A stretch of DNA of 64,000 nt from Cyanobium sp. CZS25K (GCA_030373325.1 JAUCZB010000008.1:1-64000), one strand, 5' to 3'; counted from the stretch's first letter, positions 19,811-29,478 are shown. A program made the numbers and translations. The notes: a model not told the origin generated them from the sequence alone.

Positions 19811-20412
19811 CCCTGAGGGTGAGCGGGGGGCGGCGGCTGCAGAGCCCCCCCGGCAGCATCGCCCGGCCCACCGCCGCCCGGGTGCGGCTGGCGGTGATGA
19901 ACCTGCTGGCCGACGAGGTCCCTGGCTGCCGATGGCTGGATCTGTGCTGCGGCAGCGGTGTGATGGCCTGCGAGGCGCTGCAGCGGGGTGCCCGCGAGGT
20001 GGTGGCCGTGGAGCGGGATCGCCGCATTGCAGCCGTGGCCAGAAGCAATCTTGATGCGGTTCTGGGCGGACTGCCGCCCCTGGAGGGTGCCGAAGCGCGA
20101 CGGGTGCGCGTGGTGCAGGGGGAGGTGCTGCGCTGGCTGGCGACCAAGCCGGCCGAGGTGGCCGGAAGGCCATTCGACCTGATTTACCTGGATCCGCCCT
20201 ACGCCGGCGAGCTCCATGCCGCGGTGGCGGCGGCGGTGCGCTTAGGCGGTTGGCTGGCGCCGGGCGGAACGTTGGTGTGGGAATGCGGCTCTGATGCGGT
20301 GCCAGCGCCCCCCCCCGGCTGGGGACGACGGGACTGCCGCCGCTATGGCGGCACTACGCTGGTGCTGCTTGACGACCTTCCCCACAACGGCGGAGACGCT
20401 CTCCTTGCGTGA
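19807..20412 (+). CDS. rsmD: 16S rRNA (guanine966-N2)-methyltransferase RsmD family
   Basis: SIARPTAARVRLAVMNLL...WLDLCCGSGVMACEALQRGA...FDLIYLDPPYAGE. Confidence 0.9.
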   Translation: MTLRVSGGRRLQSPPGSIARPTAARVRLAVMNLLADEVPGCRWLDLCCGSGVMACEALQRGAREVVAVERDRRIAAVARSNLDAVLGGLPPLEGAEARRVRVVQGEVLRWLATKPAEVAGRPFDLIYLDPPYAGELHAAVAAAVRLGGWLAPGGTLVWECGSDAVPAPPPGWGRRDCRRYGGTTLVLLDDLPHNGGDALLA

Positions 20413-20526
20413 TCAGCCCCCGAGGGCGCTGCCGCGGCGGTACTGGTTCCAGGCCGCCACGAACAGCCCCACCAGGGTGACGGGGATCAGTCCGAGCACG
20501 ATGCCGCAGAGGAGGGGTTCAATCAT
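20413..20526 (-). CDS. petG: Cytochrome b6f complex subunit PetG
   Basis: 37-aa ORF absent from the supplied track: [37 protein letters not shown]. Confidence 0.95.
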   Translation of the reverse strand: MIEPLLCGIVLGLIPVTLVGLFVAAWNQYRRGSALGG

Positions 20527-20601
20527 GGAGGGGCTGACGCTTCAGGCGATGCACAATTCTTCCACGACTCCCGCCGGCATCGCGAGACCCACCGCAGCAA
20601 C

Positions 20602-21027
20602 GTGATCAGTCCGTCCCCCACCACCCCTGCCGCCGTGACGCCCGCCACCGTCGCGGGGGAGCACCAGCCCATCGCCCAGCGCCGCGGCCTGGTGGTGGCG
20701 CTGGCGACCCTGGCCGCGGTGGCCTGCATCCTGTTGGTGATGGTGCTGCTGCCGGCGGCCCGCAGCGACCCCTACACCCGCCAGACCCTCGCCCTCAGCG
20801 GTTCGGCCACCGATGGGGGTCGCCTGTTCCGGCTCAACTGCGCCGGCTGTCACGGCCTCGCCGCCCAGGGGTTGGTGGGCCCGGATCTGCATGGCGTCGA
20901 TCGGCGCAAGAACGACCGCCAGCTGATTCAGCAGGTGGTGAGCGGACGCACGCCTCCGATGCCGAGCTTCCAGCCGGAACCCCAGGCCATGGCCGATCTG
21001 CTGGCCTTTCTGCACAGCCTGCCTTGA
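20602..21027 (+). CDS. Membrane-anchored class I cytochrome c (CytM-like)
   Basis: N-terminal TM helix, heme motif CAGCH, downstream MPSF methionine ligand region. Confidence 0.85.
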   Translation: MISPSPTTPAAVTPATVAGEHQPIAQRRGLVVALATLAAVACILLVMVLLPAARSDPYTRQTLALSGSATDGGRLFRLNCAGCHGLAAQGLVGPDLHGVDRRKNDRQLIQQVVSGRTPPMPSFQPEPQAMADLLAFLHSLP

Positions 21028-21785
21028 GCCCCAAGCTGGTCCTGGTCGAACCGGCAGGCCCCCTGAACGTGGGCAGCGTGGCGAGGCTCTGCCGCACCTA
21101 CGGCCTTGAGGATCTGCGGCTGGTGGCTCCCCGCTGTGATCACCTCGGTGAGGAGGCCCGGATGATGGCCGTGAAGGGCTTCCCCCTGCTGCAGCGGGCG
21201 AGGCTGTTTCCCAACCTGGCTGCGGCCCTGGCCGACTGCGGACGGGTGGTGGCCACCAGTGGCCGCCCGGAGGGGGAACCCCTGCCGCTGCAGGACCCCG
21301 AAGACGCCCTCACCTGGCTGTTGGCCGGCGAGCCGGCCTTGCCTTCGGCGCTGGTGTTCGGGCGGGAGGACCGGGGCCTGAGCAACGATGAGCTGCTGCA
21401 GGCGGGCCGGCTGCTGCAGATTCCGGCCCCCACCCCCCACGGCTCCCTCAACCTGTCCCATGCGGTGGCGGTGGTGCTGCACGACCTCCACCGTCTGGCG
21501 CGCGCCGTCGCCCCCGGGCGGCCCGATCCGGGGGTTGCTGCGGCCGCCGCCGAACAGATTGCCTGCCCCCGCGGCGTGCTCGAGGCCATGCTCAGCGACG
21601 CCCGGGAACTGCTGCTGGAGGTGGGCTTCCTGCTGCCCCACACCGCCGCTGCCAGGATGGCCAAACTGCGGGCCCTGCTGCAACGCTCCCAGCTCAGTGC
21701 CCCGGAGGTGGCCCTGCTGCGGGGCATGGTGTGCCAGTTGCGCTGGGCGAGCCGTCGCCCTTTCCCTTCCTCCCAGGACCACTAG
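21024..21785 (+). CDS. SpoU/TrmH (TrmJ-like) RNA methyltransferase
   Basis: LVLVEPAGPLNVGSVARLCRTYGL...LVFGREDRGLSNDELL...SLNLSHAVAVVLHDL knot motifs. Confidence 0.92.
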   Translation: MSPKLVLVEPAGPLNVGSVARLCRTYGLEDLRLVAPRCDHLGEEARMMAVKGFPLLQRARLFPNLAAALADCGRVVATSGRPEGEPLPLQDPEDALTWLLAGEPALPSALVFGREDRGLSNDELLQAGRLLQIPAPTPHGSLNLSHAVAVVLHDLHRLARAVAPGRPDPGVAAAAAEQIACPRGVLEAMLSDARELLLEVGFLLPHTAAARMAKLRALLQRSQLSAPEVALLRGMVCQLRWASRRPFPSSQDH

Positions 21786-21816
21786 CGTCGGACCCTCCCC
21801 CCAGAGTCCTGCTTCC

Positions 21817-22878
21817 GTGAGTGCTGGCCGTCCACCCCGTCCCCGCAGCAACCCCTGGCTTCGCCCGGTGGTCCTGGTGTTGCGCCTGATCGTGCTGGGC
21901 GTGGGGCTGGGTGTGATCGTGGGGACCTCCCTGAAGCTGCTGGAGCCACGGCTCGTCCAGGGAGCGGTCGGCACCCCTGCACCGCAGCTGCCCGTGAAGA
22001 AGCCCGGCACCGGAGCGATGGCCCTGGGACGGTTCGAACCGCGCCAGGAACTGACCGGCCTCAGCCAGCAGTGGACCCGGCTGGCGGCCGCCCAGAAGGA
22101 TCTGACCGCCAGCGGTTTCCTGCTGGTGCTCGACGACGGTCGCTTCGCCCAGCTGCAGCCTGATCTGCCCCTGCCGGCAGCCAGCTCCATCAAGGTGCCG
22201 ATCCTGCTGGCCGGCCTGGAGGATCTCGATGGCGGCAAGCTGCGCTGGAACGAGCCCATGCCGCTGACCAAGGAGGTGGTGGGCGGCGGGGCCGGCTGGA
22301 TGGCCAACAAGCCGCTGGGCACCCGCTTCCCCTTCTTCGAAGCCGCCACGGAGATGATCCGGGTGAGCGACAACACCGCCACCAATCTGTTGATCCGCCG
22401 CCTGGGCGGCAAGACGACCCTCAACACCCATTTCCGCAGCCTCGGCCTGCCGGCGACGGTGGTGAACAACTGGCTGCCGGATCTCGACGGCACCAACACC
22501 ACCAGCTCCCGCGACCTGGCCCGCTCCATCGCCCTGGTGGACACAGGCGACAAGCTGACGCCCCGGGCCCGTGATCTTTTCAGGGAGATCATGGCCACGT
22601 CCCGCACCAACACCTTGATCCCCCTCGGCCTGCTGATGGGGATGGGCAAGGACTCCTCCGATCCCGACAGCGAACTGCTGCCCTTTGGCATCACCGTCTA
22701 CAACAAGACCGGTGACATCGGCATCGCCTACGCCGACGCCGCCCTGATCCAGCTGCCGAACGGCCAGAGGGCCGTGGCGGCCTTCATGGTGAAGGGTCCC
22801 TTCAACGATCCCCGCTCCGCCGAACTGATCCGGGCGATGGCTGGCGCCGTCAGCAAAACCCTCGTCAAAGGCCGATGA
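21817..22878 (+). CDS. Membrane-anchored serine hydrolase (class A beta-lactamase fold)
   Basis: N-terminal TM; SSIKVPILL (SxxK), VSDNTATNLLI (SDN), VYNKTGDIGIAYAD (KTG). Confidence 0.88.
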   Translation: MSAGRPPRPRSNPWLRPVVLVLRLIVLGVGLGVIVGTSLKLLEPRLVQGAVGTPAPQLPVKKPGTGAMALGRFEPRQELTGLSQQWTRLAAAQKDLTASGFLLVLDDGRFAQLQPDLPLPAASSIKVPILLAGLEDLDGGKLRWNEPMPLTKEVVGGGAGWMANKPLGTRFPFFEAATEMIRVSDNTATNLLIRRLGGKTTLNTHFRSLGLPATVVNNWLPDLDGTNTTSSRDLARSIALVDTGDKLTPRARDLFREIMATSRTNTLIPLGLLMGMGKDSSDPDSELLPFGITVYNKTGDIGIAYADAALIQLPNGQRAVAAFMVKGPFNDPRSAELIRAMAGAVSKTLVKGR

Positions 22879-24338
22879 ACGCCGTCTTTCCCGCCCTGGT
22901 GCTGCCCTGCCTGGCCGCCCTGGCTGGCCCCCTTCTCGCCCAGCCCCAGCCCGCACCCGCCGCCGCCCCCACACCGCCGCTGCTCCGCCCCGGCACGGTG
23001 GCTCCCCTGCCCGGCCGGCTGGACGTGGTGCCGATGCTGAACGACAACAACCCCGAGGTGATCAAGGGGCCCGGCATCCTGTTCTCCACCTTCGATGGCC
23101 AAAGGGGCTACGCCGGCCGGCCCCTGGGGGAGCCCTCAGCCCACCTGAACACGGCTGTCCACGGCCCCTTCGAACTGTTCAGCCACCACATCTACGCCGG
23201 CAGCCCGGAAAGCCTCGATTCCACCCTCTGGCTGGCGGTGGTGGCGGCCCCACGGGGCAACGCCCCGGTGAAGCTGCGCACGGTGGCCGGCTCCACCGCC
23301 CTGTCCCAGTCGGTGAACCCCGACCAGCCCTCGGCCCCCTTCCTGCCCCTGCCGGCCCTGATGGAGCAGGGCAGCACGCCGATCTGGGCCGGCCCCGGCA
23401 GCCGGGTGGCCACCGAGCTGCTGGCACGACAGCGCAGTCCCCTGGTGCCGGAGGGCTGGACCCTGCCGCCGGGACAGCTGAGCACGCTGATGGTGCTGCC
23501 GCTGCCGGTGCGCGGCCTCGACCCCTTGCTCAACGGCCTCAACCTGCAGCTGCGCCTCAACAGTGACGGGCCGGTGGATGTGGCCACCCTGGCGGCCTTC
23601 GGCCCGGTCGACCGGCCGCCGGATCCCGCCGTCTGGCAACGCCTGCTTCAGGGCGGCCTCAGCCCGAAGGAACACAGCCCGAGCCCCAGGGGGGCCAGCG
23701 GCCCGATGATCTACTCGCGGGTCAGCGGCGTCCAGGAGGGCAGCGCCTGGGTGGGGAGGATCACCGACCCGGGCCAGCCGACCCTCTCGGTGAGCAGGGC
23801 CCCGATCTCCTGGCCGATCGCGTCCCTGGAGCGGGGCACCCTGGGCACTGGCCAGGTGCAGACCGCCCCCCTGCGCGCCTTCTACCCGGGCACCGCCTGG
23901 GCGGCCCACGGCAACTATGGCGTCACCTACGACCTCAGCCTGCCGCTGCGCAACGACACGCCCCGGCCGGTGCAGCTCGCCCTGGCCCTGGAATCGCCGA
24001 TCAAGTCCGACCAGGCCCTGGGCGGCCTGCGCTTCAACACCACCCCGGCGCGGGCGGTGATGTTCCGGGGCACCGTGGAGGTCAGCGGCCTCGACAACGC
24101 GGCGGGCGGCCCCGGCGGACGGCGCCGGTTCCACCTGGTGCTGCGGGCCGGCCAGGAGGGTCCTCGTCTGGGCACGGTCAGCCTGCGGCCCGGCCAGGAA
24201 CGGCAACTGCGGGTGCGGCTGATCTATCCGGCCGACGCCACCCCACCCCAGGTGCTGTCGCTGATCCCGGTGCCCCCGGAGGGCCCCCCAGGGGCGGCTG
24301 TGAAACAATCCGGGGCTCCGCCCGCAACCAGCCCGTGA
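22875..24338 (+). CDS. DUF3370 domain protein
   Basis: Signal peptide; VVPMLNDNNPEVIKGPGILFSTFDGQRGY..., FELFSHHIYAG, YGVTYDLSLPLRNDT. Confidence 0.75.
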   Translation: MNAVFPALVLPCLAALAGPLLAQPQPAPAAAPTPPLLRPGTVAPLPGRLDVVPMLNDNNPEVIKGPGILFSTFDGQRGYAGRPLGEPSAHLNTAVHGPFELFSHHIYAGSPESLDSTLWLAVVAAPRGNAPVKLRTVAGSTALSQSVNPDQPSAPFLPLPALMEQGSTPIWAGPGSRVATELLARQRSPLVPEGWTLPPGQLSTLMVLPLPVRGLDPLLNGLNLQLRLNSDGPVDVATLAAFGPVDRPPDPAVWQRLLQGGLSPKEHSPSPRGASGPMIYSRVSGVQEGSAWVGRITDPGQPTLSVSRAPISWPIASLERGTLGTGQVQTAPLRAFYPGTAWAAHGNYGVTYDLSLPLRNDTPRPVQLALALESPIKSDQALGGLRFNTTPARAVMFRGTVEVSGLDNAAGGPGGRRRFHLVLRAGQEGPRLGTVSLRPGQERQLRVRLIYPADATPPQVLSLIPVPPEGPPGAAVKQSGAPPATSP

Positions 24339-25420
24339 CGCCAACCAGGAAGCGCAGGGTCTTCCCCTTCACCGCCATCGTGGGTCAGGAGGAGATGAAG
24401 CTGGCGCTGCTGCTCAACGTGATCGATCCCCGCATCGGCGGCGTGATGATCATGGGCGACCGGGGCACGGGCAAGTCCACCACCATCCGGGCCCTGGCCG
24501 ATCTGCTGCCCGCGATCGAGGTGGTGGCGGGGGATCCCTACAACAGCTCACCCAGCGACCCCGACCTGCAGAGCAGCGAGGTGCGCCAGCGGGCTGAGCG
24601 GGGCGAGCAACTGCCCGTGGAGGCCCGCCAGGTGCCGATGGTCGACCTGCCGCTCGGGGCCACCGAAGACCGCCTCTGCGGCACCATCGACATCGAGAAG
24701 GCCCTCAGCGAGGGCGTGCGCGCCTTCGAGCCGGGGCTGCTGGCCAAGGCCAACCGCGGCCTGCTCTACGTCGATGAGGTGAACCTGCTCGACGACCATC
24801 TGGTGGACGTGCTGCTGGATTCGGCCGCGTCGGGCTGGAACACGGTGGAACGGGAGGGGGTCTCGGTGCGGCACCCGGCCCGCTTCGTGCTGATCGGCTC
24901 CGGCAACCCGGAAGAGGGCGAGCTGCGCCCCCAGCTGCTGGATCGCTTCGGCATGAGCGTGGAGGTGCGTACCGTGCGTGATCCTGAGCTGCGGGTGCAG
25001 GTGGTGGATCAGCGCACCGGCTTCGACGCCGACCCCGACAGCTTCAGCGACCGGCTGCAGAGCACCCAGGAGGCCCTGCAGGCCCGGGTGGTGGAGGCCC
25101 AGGAGCGGCTGCCCCAGGTGGCCATCGACGACGACCTGCGCATCCGCATCTCGGCGGTCTGCGGCGAACTGGACGTGGACGGGCTGCGGGGCGACATCGT
25201 CACCAACCGGGCGGCCCGGGCCCTGGCGGCCTTCGAAGGCCATCTGGAGGTGAGCGACGACGATGTGGCCCGCGTGGTGGCCTGCTGTCTGCGCCACCGG
25301 CTGCGCAAGGATCCCCTCGAGCAGATCGATTCCGGCGAGCGGGTGGTGAAGACGTTCTGCAAGGTGTTCGACCGCCCCGCGAGCGACCCATCCGCCTTCC
25401 AGCTGGCCCTGGCGGGGTGA
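24335..25420 (+). CDS. chlI: Magnesium chelatase ATPase subunit I
   Basis: FPFTAIVGQEEMKLALLLNVIDPRIGGVMIMGDRGTGKSTTIRALADLLP...LLYVDEVNLLDDHLVDVLLDSAASGWN. Confidence 0.97.
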   Translation: MTPTRKRRVFPFTAIVGQEEMKLALLLNVIDPRIGGVMIMGDRGTGKSTTIRALADLLPAIEVVAGDPYNSSPSDPDLQSSEVRQRAERGEQLPVEARQVPMVDLPLGATEDRLCGTIDIEKALSEGVRAFEPGLLAKANRGLLYVDEVNLLDDHLVDVLLDSAASGWNTVEREGVSVRHPARFVLIGSGNPEEGELRPQLLDRFGMSVEVRTVRDPELRVQVVDQRTGFDADPDSFSDRLQSTQEALQARVVEAQERLPQVAIDDDLRIRISAVCGELDVDGLRGDIVTNRAARALAAFEGHLEVSDDDVARVVACCLRHRLRKDPLEQIDSGERVVKTFCKVFDRPASDPSAFQLALAG

Positions 25421-25472
25421 GGAGAGCAGGGTGAGGAGAGCAGGGTGAGGAGAGCAGGGTGAGGAGAGCAGG
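25417..25472 (+). repeat. Four exact tandem 14-bp repeats GTGAGGAGAGCAGG at the chlI-ruvC junction
   Basis: Exact copies at 25417-25430, 25431-25444, 25445-25458, 25459-25472, immediately followed by the ruvC GTG at 25473. Confidence 0.98.
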
Positions 25473-25955
25473 GTGAGGATCCTTGGCATCGATCCCGGCC
25501 TGGCGCGCGTCGGCTATGGGGTGATCGATGTGGTCGGCCGCTCCGCCGCCGCCGGAGGCCATCAGCGCCTGCTCGACTGCGGCATGATCCGCACCGAACC
25601 CGGCCGCAGCGACGGGGATCGCATGGTGGAGATCGCCCGCGATCTACGGGTGATCGTGCGCCAGTGGCGGCCCCAGCTGGCGGCGGTGGAGAAATTCTTC
25701 TTCTACCGCTCCAGCACCACGATCGCCGTGGTTCAGGCCCGGGGGGTGGTGATGATGACCCTGGCCCGCTTCGCCATCCCGGTGGTCGAGTACCCACCGA
25801 TGCAGATCAAGCTGGCGCTGGCGGGTTCGGGCCACGCCGAGAAGGATGAGGTGCTGGCGGCGGTGATGCGGGAGCTGGATCTGGAGCACCCCCCCCGCCC
25901 CGACGATGCCGCCGACGCCCTGGCGGTGGCCTTGACGGGGTGGTTTCAGCGGTGA
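25473..25955 (+). CDS. ruvC: Holliday junction resolvase RuvC
   Basis: [17 protein letters not shown]...[24 protein letters not shown]...[12 protein letters not shown]. Confidence 0.96.
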   Translation: MRILGIDPGLARVGYGVIDVVGRSAAAGGHQRLLDCGMIRTEPGRSDGDRMVEIARDLRVIVRQWRPQLAAVEKFFFYRSSTTIAVVQARGVVMMTLARFAIPVVEYPPMQIKLALAGSGHAEKDEVLAAVMRELDLEHPPRPDDAADALAVALTGWFQR

Positions 25956-26572
25956 GGGCGCCACCGGAAGACGGGCTCTCCAAGCAGGAGCTGCGCCGCT
26001 TGTTCCGCCGGCGGCGGCGGGAGTGCCTGCCCGGGGCCGCCCAGGGGACCCTGACGACGGCACAACGGCACCTGAGCGCCCTGCTGGCGGCGCGTTCGGG
26101 GCATCTCGGGCTCTACTGGCCCCTGGGCAGCGAGCCCGACCTGCGCCCCCTGGCCCCGGCCTGGGGCGGCCGGCTGGCCCTGCCAGCGGTGGCCAGCACG
26201 GGACTGGTGTACCGGCCGTGGCAGCCGGGGGGTCCCCTGGCCGCTGATGCCTGCGGCATTCCCGCACCCCCTGGGGCGGCACCAGGGCGCCAGGACGGAT
26301 CGGACCTGGCGCCAGGCGCCATGGCCCTGCTTCTGGTGCCGGCCCTGGCGATGGCCCCCTGCGGCCTGCGGCTGGGCTCAGGTGGGGGCTGGTACGACCG
26401 CCTGCGATCCGATCCGCTCTGGGCCGCGGTGCCCGCGTTGGCGGTGCTGCCCGCCGCCTGCGTCACCGCGAGCCTGCCGCGGGATCCCTGGGACATCCCC
26501 TTCGACGGCTGGATCGATGAACGGGACTGCCATCTCACCGAAGCGGGGCGGCGGAAGATTGCAAGCTCTTAA
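25952..26572 (+). CDS. 5-formyltetrahydrofolate cyclo-ligase
   Basis: [16 protein letters not shown]..., [31 protein letters not shown] start in overlap with ruvC stop. Confidence 0.88.
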   Translation: MRAPPEDGLSKQELRRLFRRRRRECLPGAAQGTLTTAQRHLSALLAARSGHLGLYWPLGSEPDLRPLAPAWGGRLALPAVASTGLVYRPWQPGGPLAADACGIPAPPGAAPGRQDGSDLAPGAMALLLVPALAMAPCGLRLGSGGGWYDRLRSDPLWAAVPALAVLPAACVTASLPRDPWDIPFDGWIDERDCHLTEAGRRKIASS

Positions 26573-26589
26573 CGATGGCGCTGCCATCG
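26573..26589. other. 7-bp perfect stem-loop after the cyclo-ligase stop (CGATGGC-GCT-GCCATCG)
   Basis: Perfect inverted repeat; no U-run, so intrinsic termination is not established. Confidence 0.4.
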
Positions 26590-26632
26590 GGCCATTCCCC
26601 CGTTCGTTTGCCAGGATCGGCGCAGTGCATCC

Positions 26633-26818
26633 GTGCCGTCCTTGGATTCGATCCTCTCGTCGCTCCAGAACCGTCCCCTGACGGCCGCCGAGAGGGTGAT
26701 GACCTCCGAATTTCAGACCCGTGGCGCCTCCAGCGACGCCCTCTCGATGATGGTCAGCTCGGTCGCCAGGATGGTGCAGGCGGGCAAAAGCAGCGATAGT
26801 CGGTGGAAATCCAACTGA
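26633..26818 (+). CDS. Small hypothetical protein (61 aa)
   Basis: MPSLDSILSSLQNRPLTAAERVMTSEFQTRGASSDALSMMVSSVARMVQAGKSSDSRWKSN; lies in a same-strand gap. Confidence 0.4.
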   Translation: MPSLDSILSSLQNRPLTAAERVMTSEFQTRGASSDALSMMVSSVARMVQAGKSSDSRWKSN

Positions 26819-26825
26819 TTCGCGG

Positions 26826-27332
26826 ATGAAGCCAATCCTTCTGTCCAGGCTGATTCTGGCGGGGGTCCTGATGGCCCCCCTGCAGGTCAGGGCCCACGGC
26901 ATCGAGAGCAGCCTGGAACGGCTGAGCAGCCTGAACGACGCCCTGAATCGCCCCGAGGCGACCCCCACCGCCCAGACCCTGCGCCTAGAAAGTCAGTTTT
27001 CCAGCGGCCTGCCGGCCCGTGATGCCGCCGTCCGCATCGTCCCCCCTGACGGGGGCACGCCGATCGAACTGGGTCACACCGATGCCAACGGAACGATCGT
27101 CTTCAGCCTGCCGTCCCAGGCCACCCCTCAGTGGGAGGTCCAGGTGGATGCGGGGCCCGGCCATCGCGATTACCTCGAACTGCCGGAGCCAACGGCAAAC
27201 CCTTCGGTGCCCGCACGGGTGAGCCGATCCCATTCCTACCCTCGGATCGAGGGATGGGCCTACCTGCCCCCCCTCGGCGTGCTCGCCGTGGCCGGACTGG
27301 CCGGGATGCTGAGGCCCCGCCGTCCGTCCTAG
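26826..27332 (+). CDS. Secreted membrane-anchored protein with Ig-like domain and predicted mature N-terminal His (NikL/CbiL-like accessory?)
   Basis: Signal peptide ending VRA|HGIESS; Ig-like middle region; C-terminal TM followed by RPRRPS. Confidence 0.6.
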   Translation: MKPILLSRLILAGVLMAPLQVRAHGIESSLERLSSLNDALNRPEATPTAQTLRLESQFSSGLPARDAAVRIVPPDGGTPIELGHTDANGTIVFSLPSQATPQWEVQVDAGPGHRDYLELPEPTANPSVPARVSRSHSYPRIEGWAYLPPLGVLAVAGLAGMLRPRRPS

Positions 27333-27349
27333 TCTCCTCCTTGTCGTCC

Positions 27350-27769
27350 ATGGCCACCGGCAGTCCCGCTCTTGACCGGATCGTGGAACGCCTGGGAAGC
27401 ACCAGCGATCCCCGGCGCCGCTACGAATACGTTCTGTGGCTGGCGAAGAAGCTGGAACCCTTCCCCGATGAGCTGCGCCAGGACGCCTTCAAGGTCAAAG
27501 GGTGCGTCTCCCAGGTGTACGTGGTGGGCAGCCTGGAGCAGGGAAAGCTCCACTGGCGGGGCGATTCCGATGCCCAGATCACCAAGGGGCTGCTGGCCCT
27601 GCTGATCGAGGGGCTGGAAGGCATGACCCCCGGGCAGGCCGCGGGTCTGGATCCCTCCTTCATCGCCGCGACGGGCCTGCAGGCGAGCCTGACGCCCTCG
27701 CGGGCCAACGGTTTCCTGAACATCCTGCGCATGATGCAGGCCCAGGCCAGGCAGCTGGAAACCGATTGA
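27350..27769 (+). CDS. sufE: Cysteine desulfuration protein SufE
   Basis: RYEYVLWLAKKLEPFPDELRQDAFKVKGCVSQVYVV...SDAQITKGLLALLI. Confidence 0.93.
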   Translation: MATGSPALDRIVERLGSTSDPRRRYEYVLWLAKKLEPFPDELRQDAFKVKGCVSQVYVVGSLEQGKLHWRGDSDAQITKGLLALLIEGLEGMTPGQAAGLDPSFIAATGLQASLTPSRANGFLNILRMMQAQARQLETD

Positions 27770-27787
27770 TTTCTAGGATGGTGGTTT

Positions 27788-29119
27788 GTGGGGTTGCAGC
27801 CCATGGCCATCGGCATCGGCTTGCTCGGGCTGGGCACGGTGGGGAGCGGTGTGGCGGCGATCCTGGCCAGTCCCCAGGGCCGGCATCCGCTGGTCGGGGA
27901 GCTGGTGCTCGAAAGGGTGGCGGTGCGCGACCTCCAACGCCCCCGCCCGCTGTCTCTGCCGCCGGAGCGGCTCACCACCGACCCTGAAGCGGTCATCGAT
28001 GATCCGAAGGTGGACATCGTCGTGGAGGTGATGGGGGGGCTGGAGCCCGCCCGCAGCCTGATCCTGCGGGCCATCGCCGCTGGCAAACCCGTGGTCACGG
28101 CCAACAAGGCGGTGATCGCCCGCTACGGCCAGGAGATCGCCGCCGCCGCGGCCCAGCAGGGCGTCTACGTGCTGATCGAGGCCGCCGTGGGCGGCGGCAT
28201 CCCGATCATCGAACCGATCAAGCAGTCCCTCGGCGGCAACCGCATCCGACGGGTCAGCGGCATCATCAACGGCACCACCAACTACATCCTCAGCCGCATG
28301 GCCGACGAGGGGGCCGCCTATGGCGAGGTGCTGGCCGACGCCCAGCGGCTGGGCTATGCCGAAGCCGATCCCGCCGCGGATGTGCAGGGGGGAGACGCGG
28401 CCGACAAGATCGCGATCCTGGCGGGCCTGGCCTACGGGGGGCCGGTGGCGCGTGCCGGGATCGCCACCGAAGGGATCGACCGGCTCGACGCCCGCGACGT
28501 GGCCTATGCGGCCCAGCTTGGCTTCGTGGTGAAGCTGCTGGCGGTGGCGGAACGGATGGAGGACGAAGCCCATGACGGGCCGGCGGGCGGCGTGGAGCTC
28601 GACGTGCGCGTCCATCCCACCCTGCTGCCGAAGCACCATCCCCTGGCGGGGGTCCATGGCGTCAACAACGCGATCCTGGTGGAAGGCGATCCGGTGGGGC
28701 AGGTGATGTTCTTCGGGCCCGGTGCCGGGGCCGGTCCCACCGCCTCGGCGGTGGTGGCCGACATCCTCAACATCGCCGGGATCCGCCAGGTGGGCGGACC
28801 GCAGGCCGGCCTCGATCCCCTGCTGGCCGCCAGCAGCTGGCGCCACTGCACCCTCGTCGACGGGTCCCTCAGTCGTCACCGCAACTACGTGCGGCTGCGC
28901 ACCCGCGACGAGGCCGGCGTGATCGGCCGCATCGGCACCTGCTTCGGCGCGGCCGAGGTGTCGATCCAGTCGATCGTGCAGCTGGATGCCAGTGCGGGGG
29001 AGGCGGAGATCGTCGTGATCACCCACGAGGTGAGGGAGGACCGGTTCCGTGAGGCCCTGACCGCGATTGAGGCCCTGGAAGGCGTGGAGAGCGTCGCCGC
29101 CTGCCTGCGCACCCTCTGA
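27788..29119 (+). CDS. hom: Homoserine dehydrogenase
   Basis: IGIGLLGLGTVGSGVAAIL...VTANKAVIARYG...EAAVGGGIPIIEPIKQSLGGNRIRRVSGIINGTTNYIL; C-terminal ACT domain. Confidence 0.97.
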   Translation: MGLQPMAIGIGLLGLGTVGSGVAAILASPQGRHPLVGELVLERVAVRDLQRPRPLSLPPERLTTDPEAVIDDPKVDIVVEVMGGLEPARSLILRAIAAGKPVVTANKAVIARYGQEIAAAAAQQGVYVLIEAAVGGGIPIIEPIKQSLGGNRIRRVSGIINGTTNYILSRMADEGAAYGEVLADAQRLGYAEADPAADVQGGDAADKIAILAGLAYGGPVARAGIATEGIDRLDARDVAYAAQLGFVVKLLAVAERMEDEAHDGPAGGVELDVRVHPTLLPKHHPLAGVHGVNNAILVEGDPVGQVMFFGPGAGAGPTASAVVADILNIAGIRQVGGPQAGLDPLLAASSWRHCTLVDGSLSRHRNYVRLRTRDEAGVIGRIGTCFGAAEVSIQSIVQLDASAGEAEIVVITHEVREDRFREALTAIEALEGVESVAACLRTL

Positions 29120-29478
29120 GCCGGCTGCAACGCCAGCCGGGAGCAGCCGGGCGGTTTCGAAGTCATCTTCACGGACTCCTGGCGGCTCTTCCGAACCGGG
29201 ATCCCGTCGGCAGGCTCGGCCGCGATGGGGAGACCGGCCCCCGCCGAAGGGTCGCCGCCCGTCGCGGACGATCCAGGAATCTCGCCGCCGCTGCTGGGCA
29301 CCGCAGGGGCCGGGGTGCTGGCGAACTGGCAGCTGGACAGGACCAAGGGAGGGAAAAGATGACCGGAAGGGCGAAAACGCCGCCGCCCTCCTGACGACGC
29401 CTCCGGGTCCCCCGATGGTCTGGGCCGCTGGTCAGCCTTCACCACCCTTTCCAGCGCAGACCATGGATGCCTGACTAA

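Noticed and set aside
25417-25472. Possible CRISPR-like array
   Set aside because: 14-bp units are directly abutting with no spacers; simple tandem repeat.
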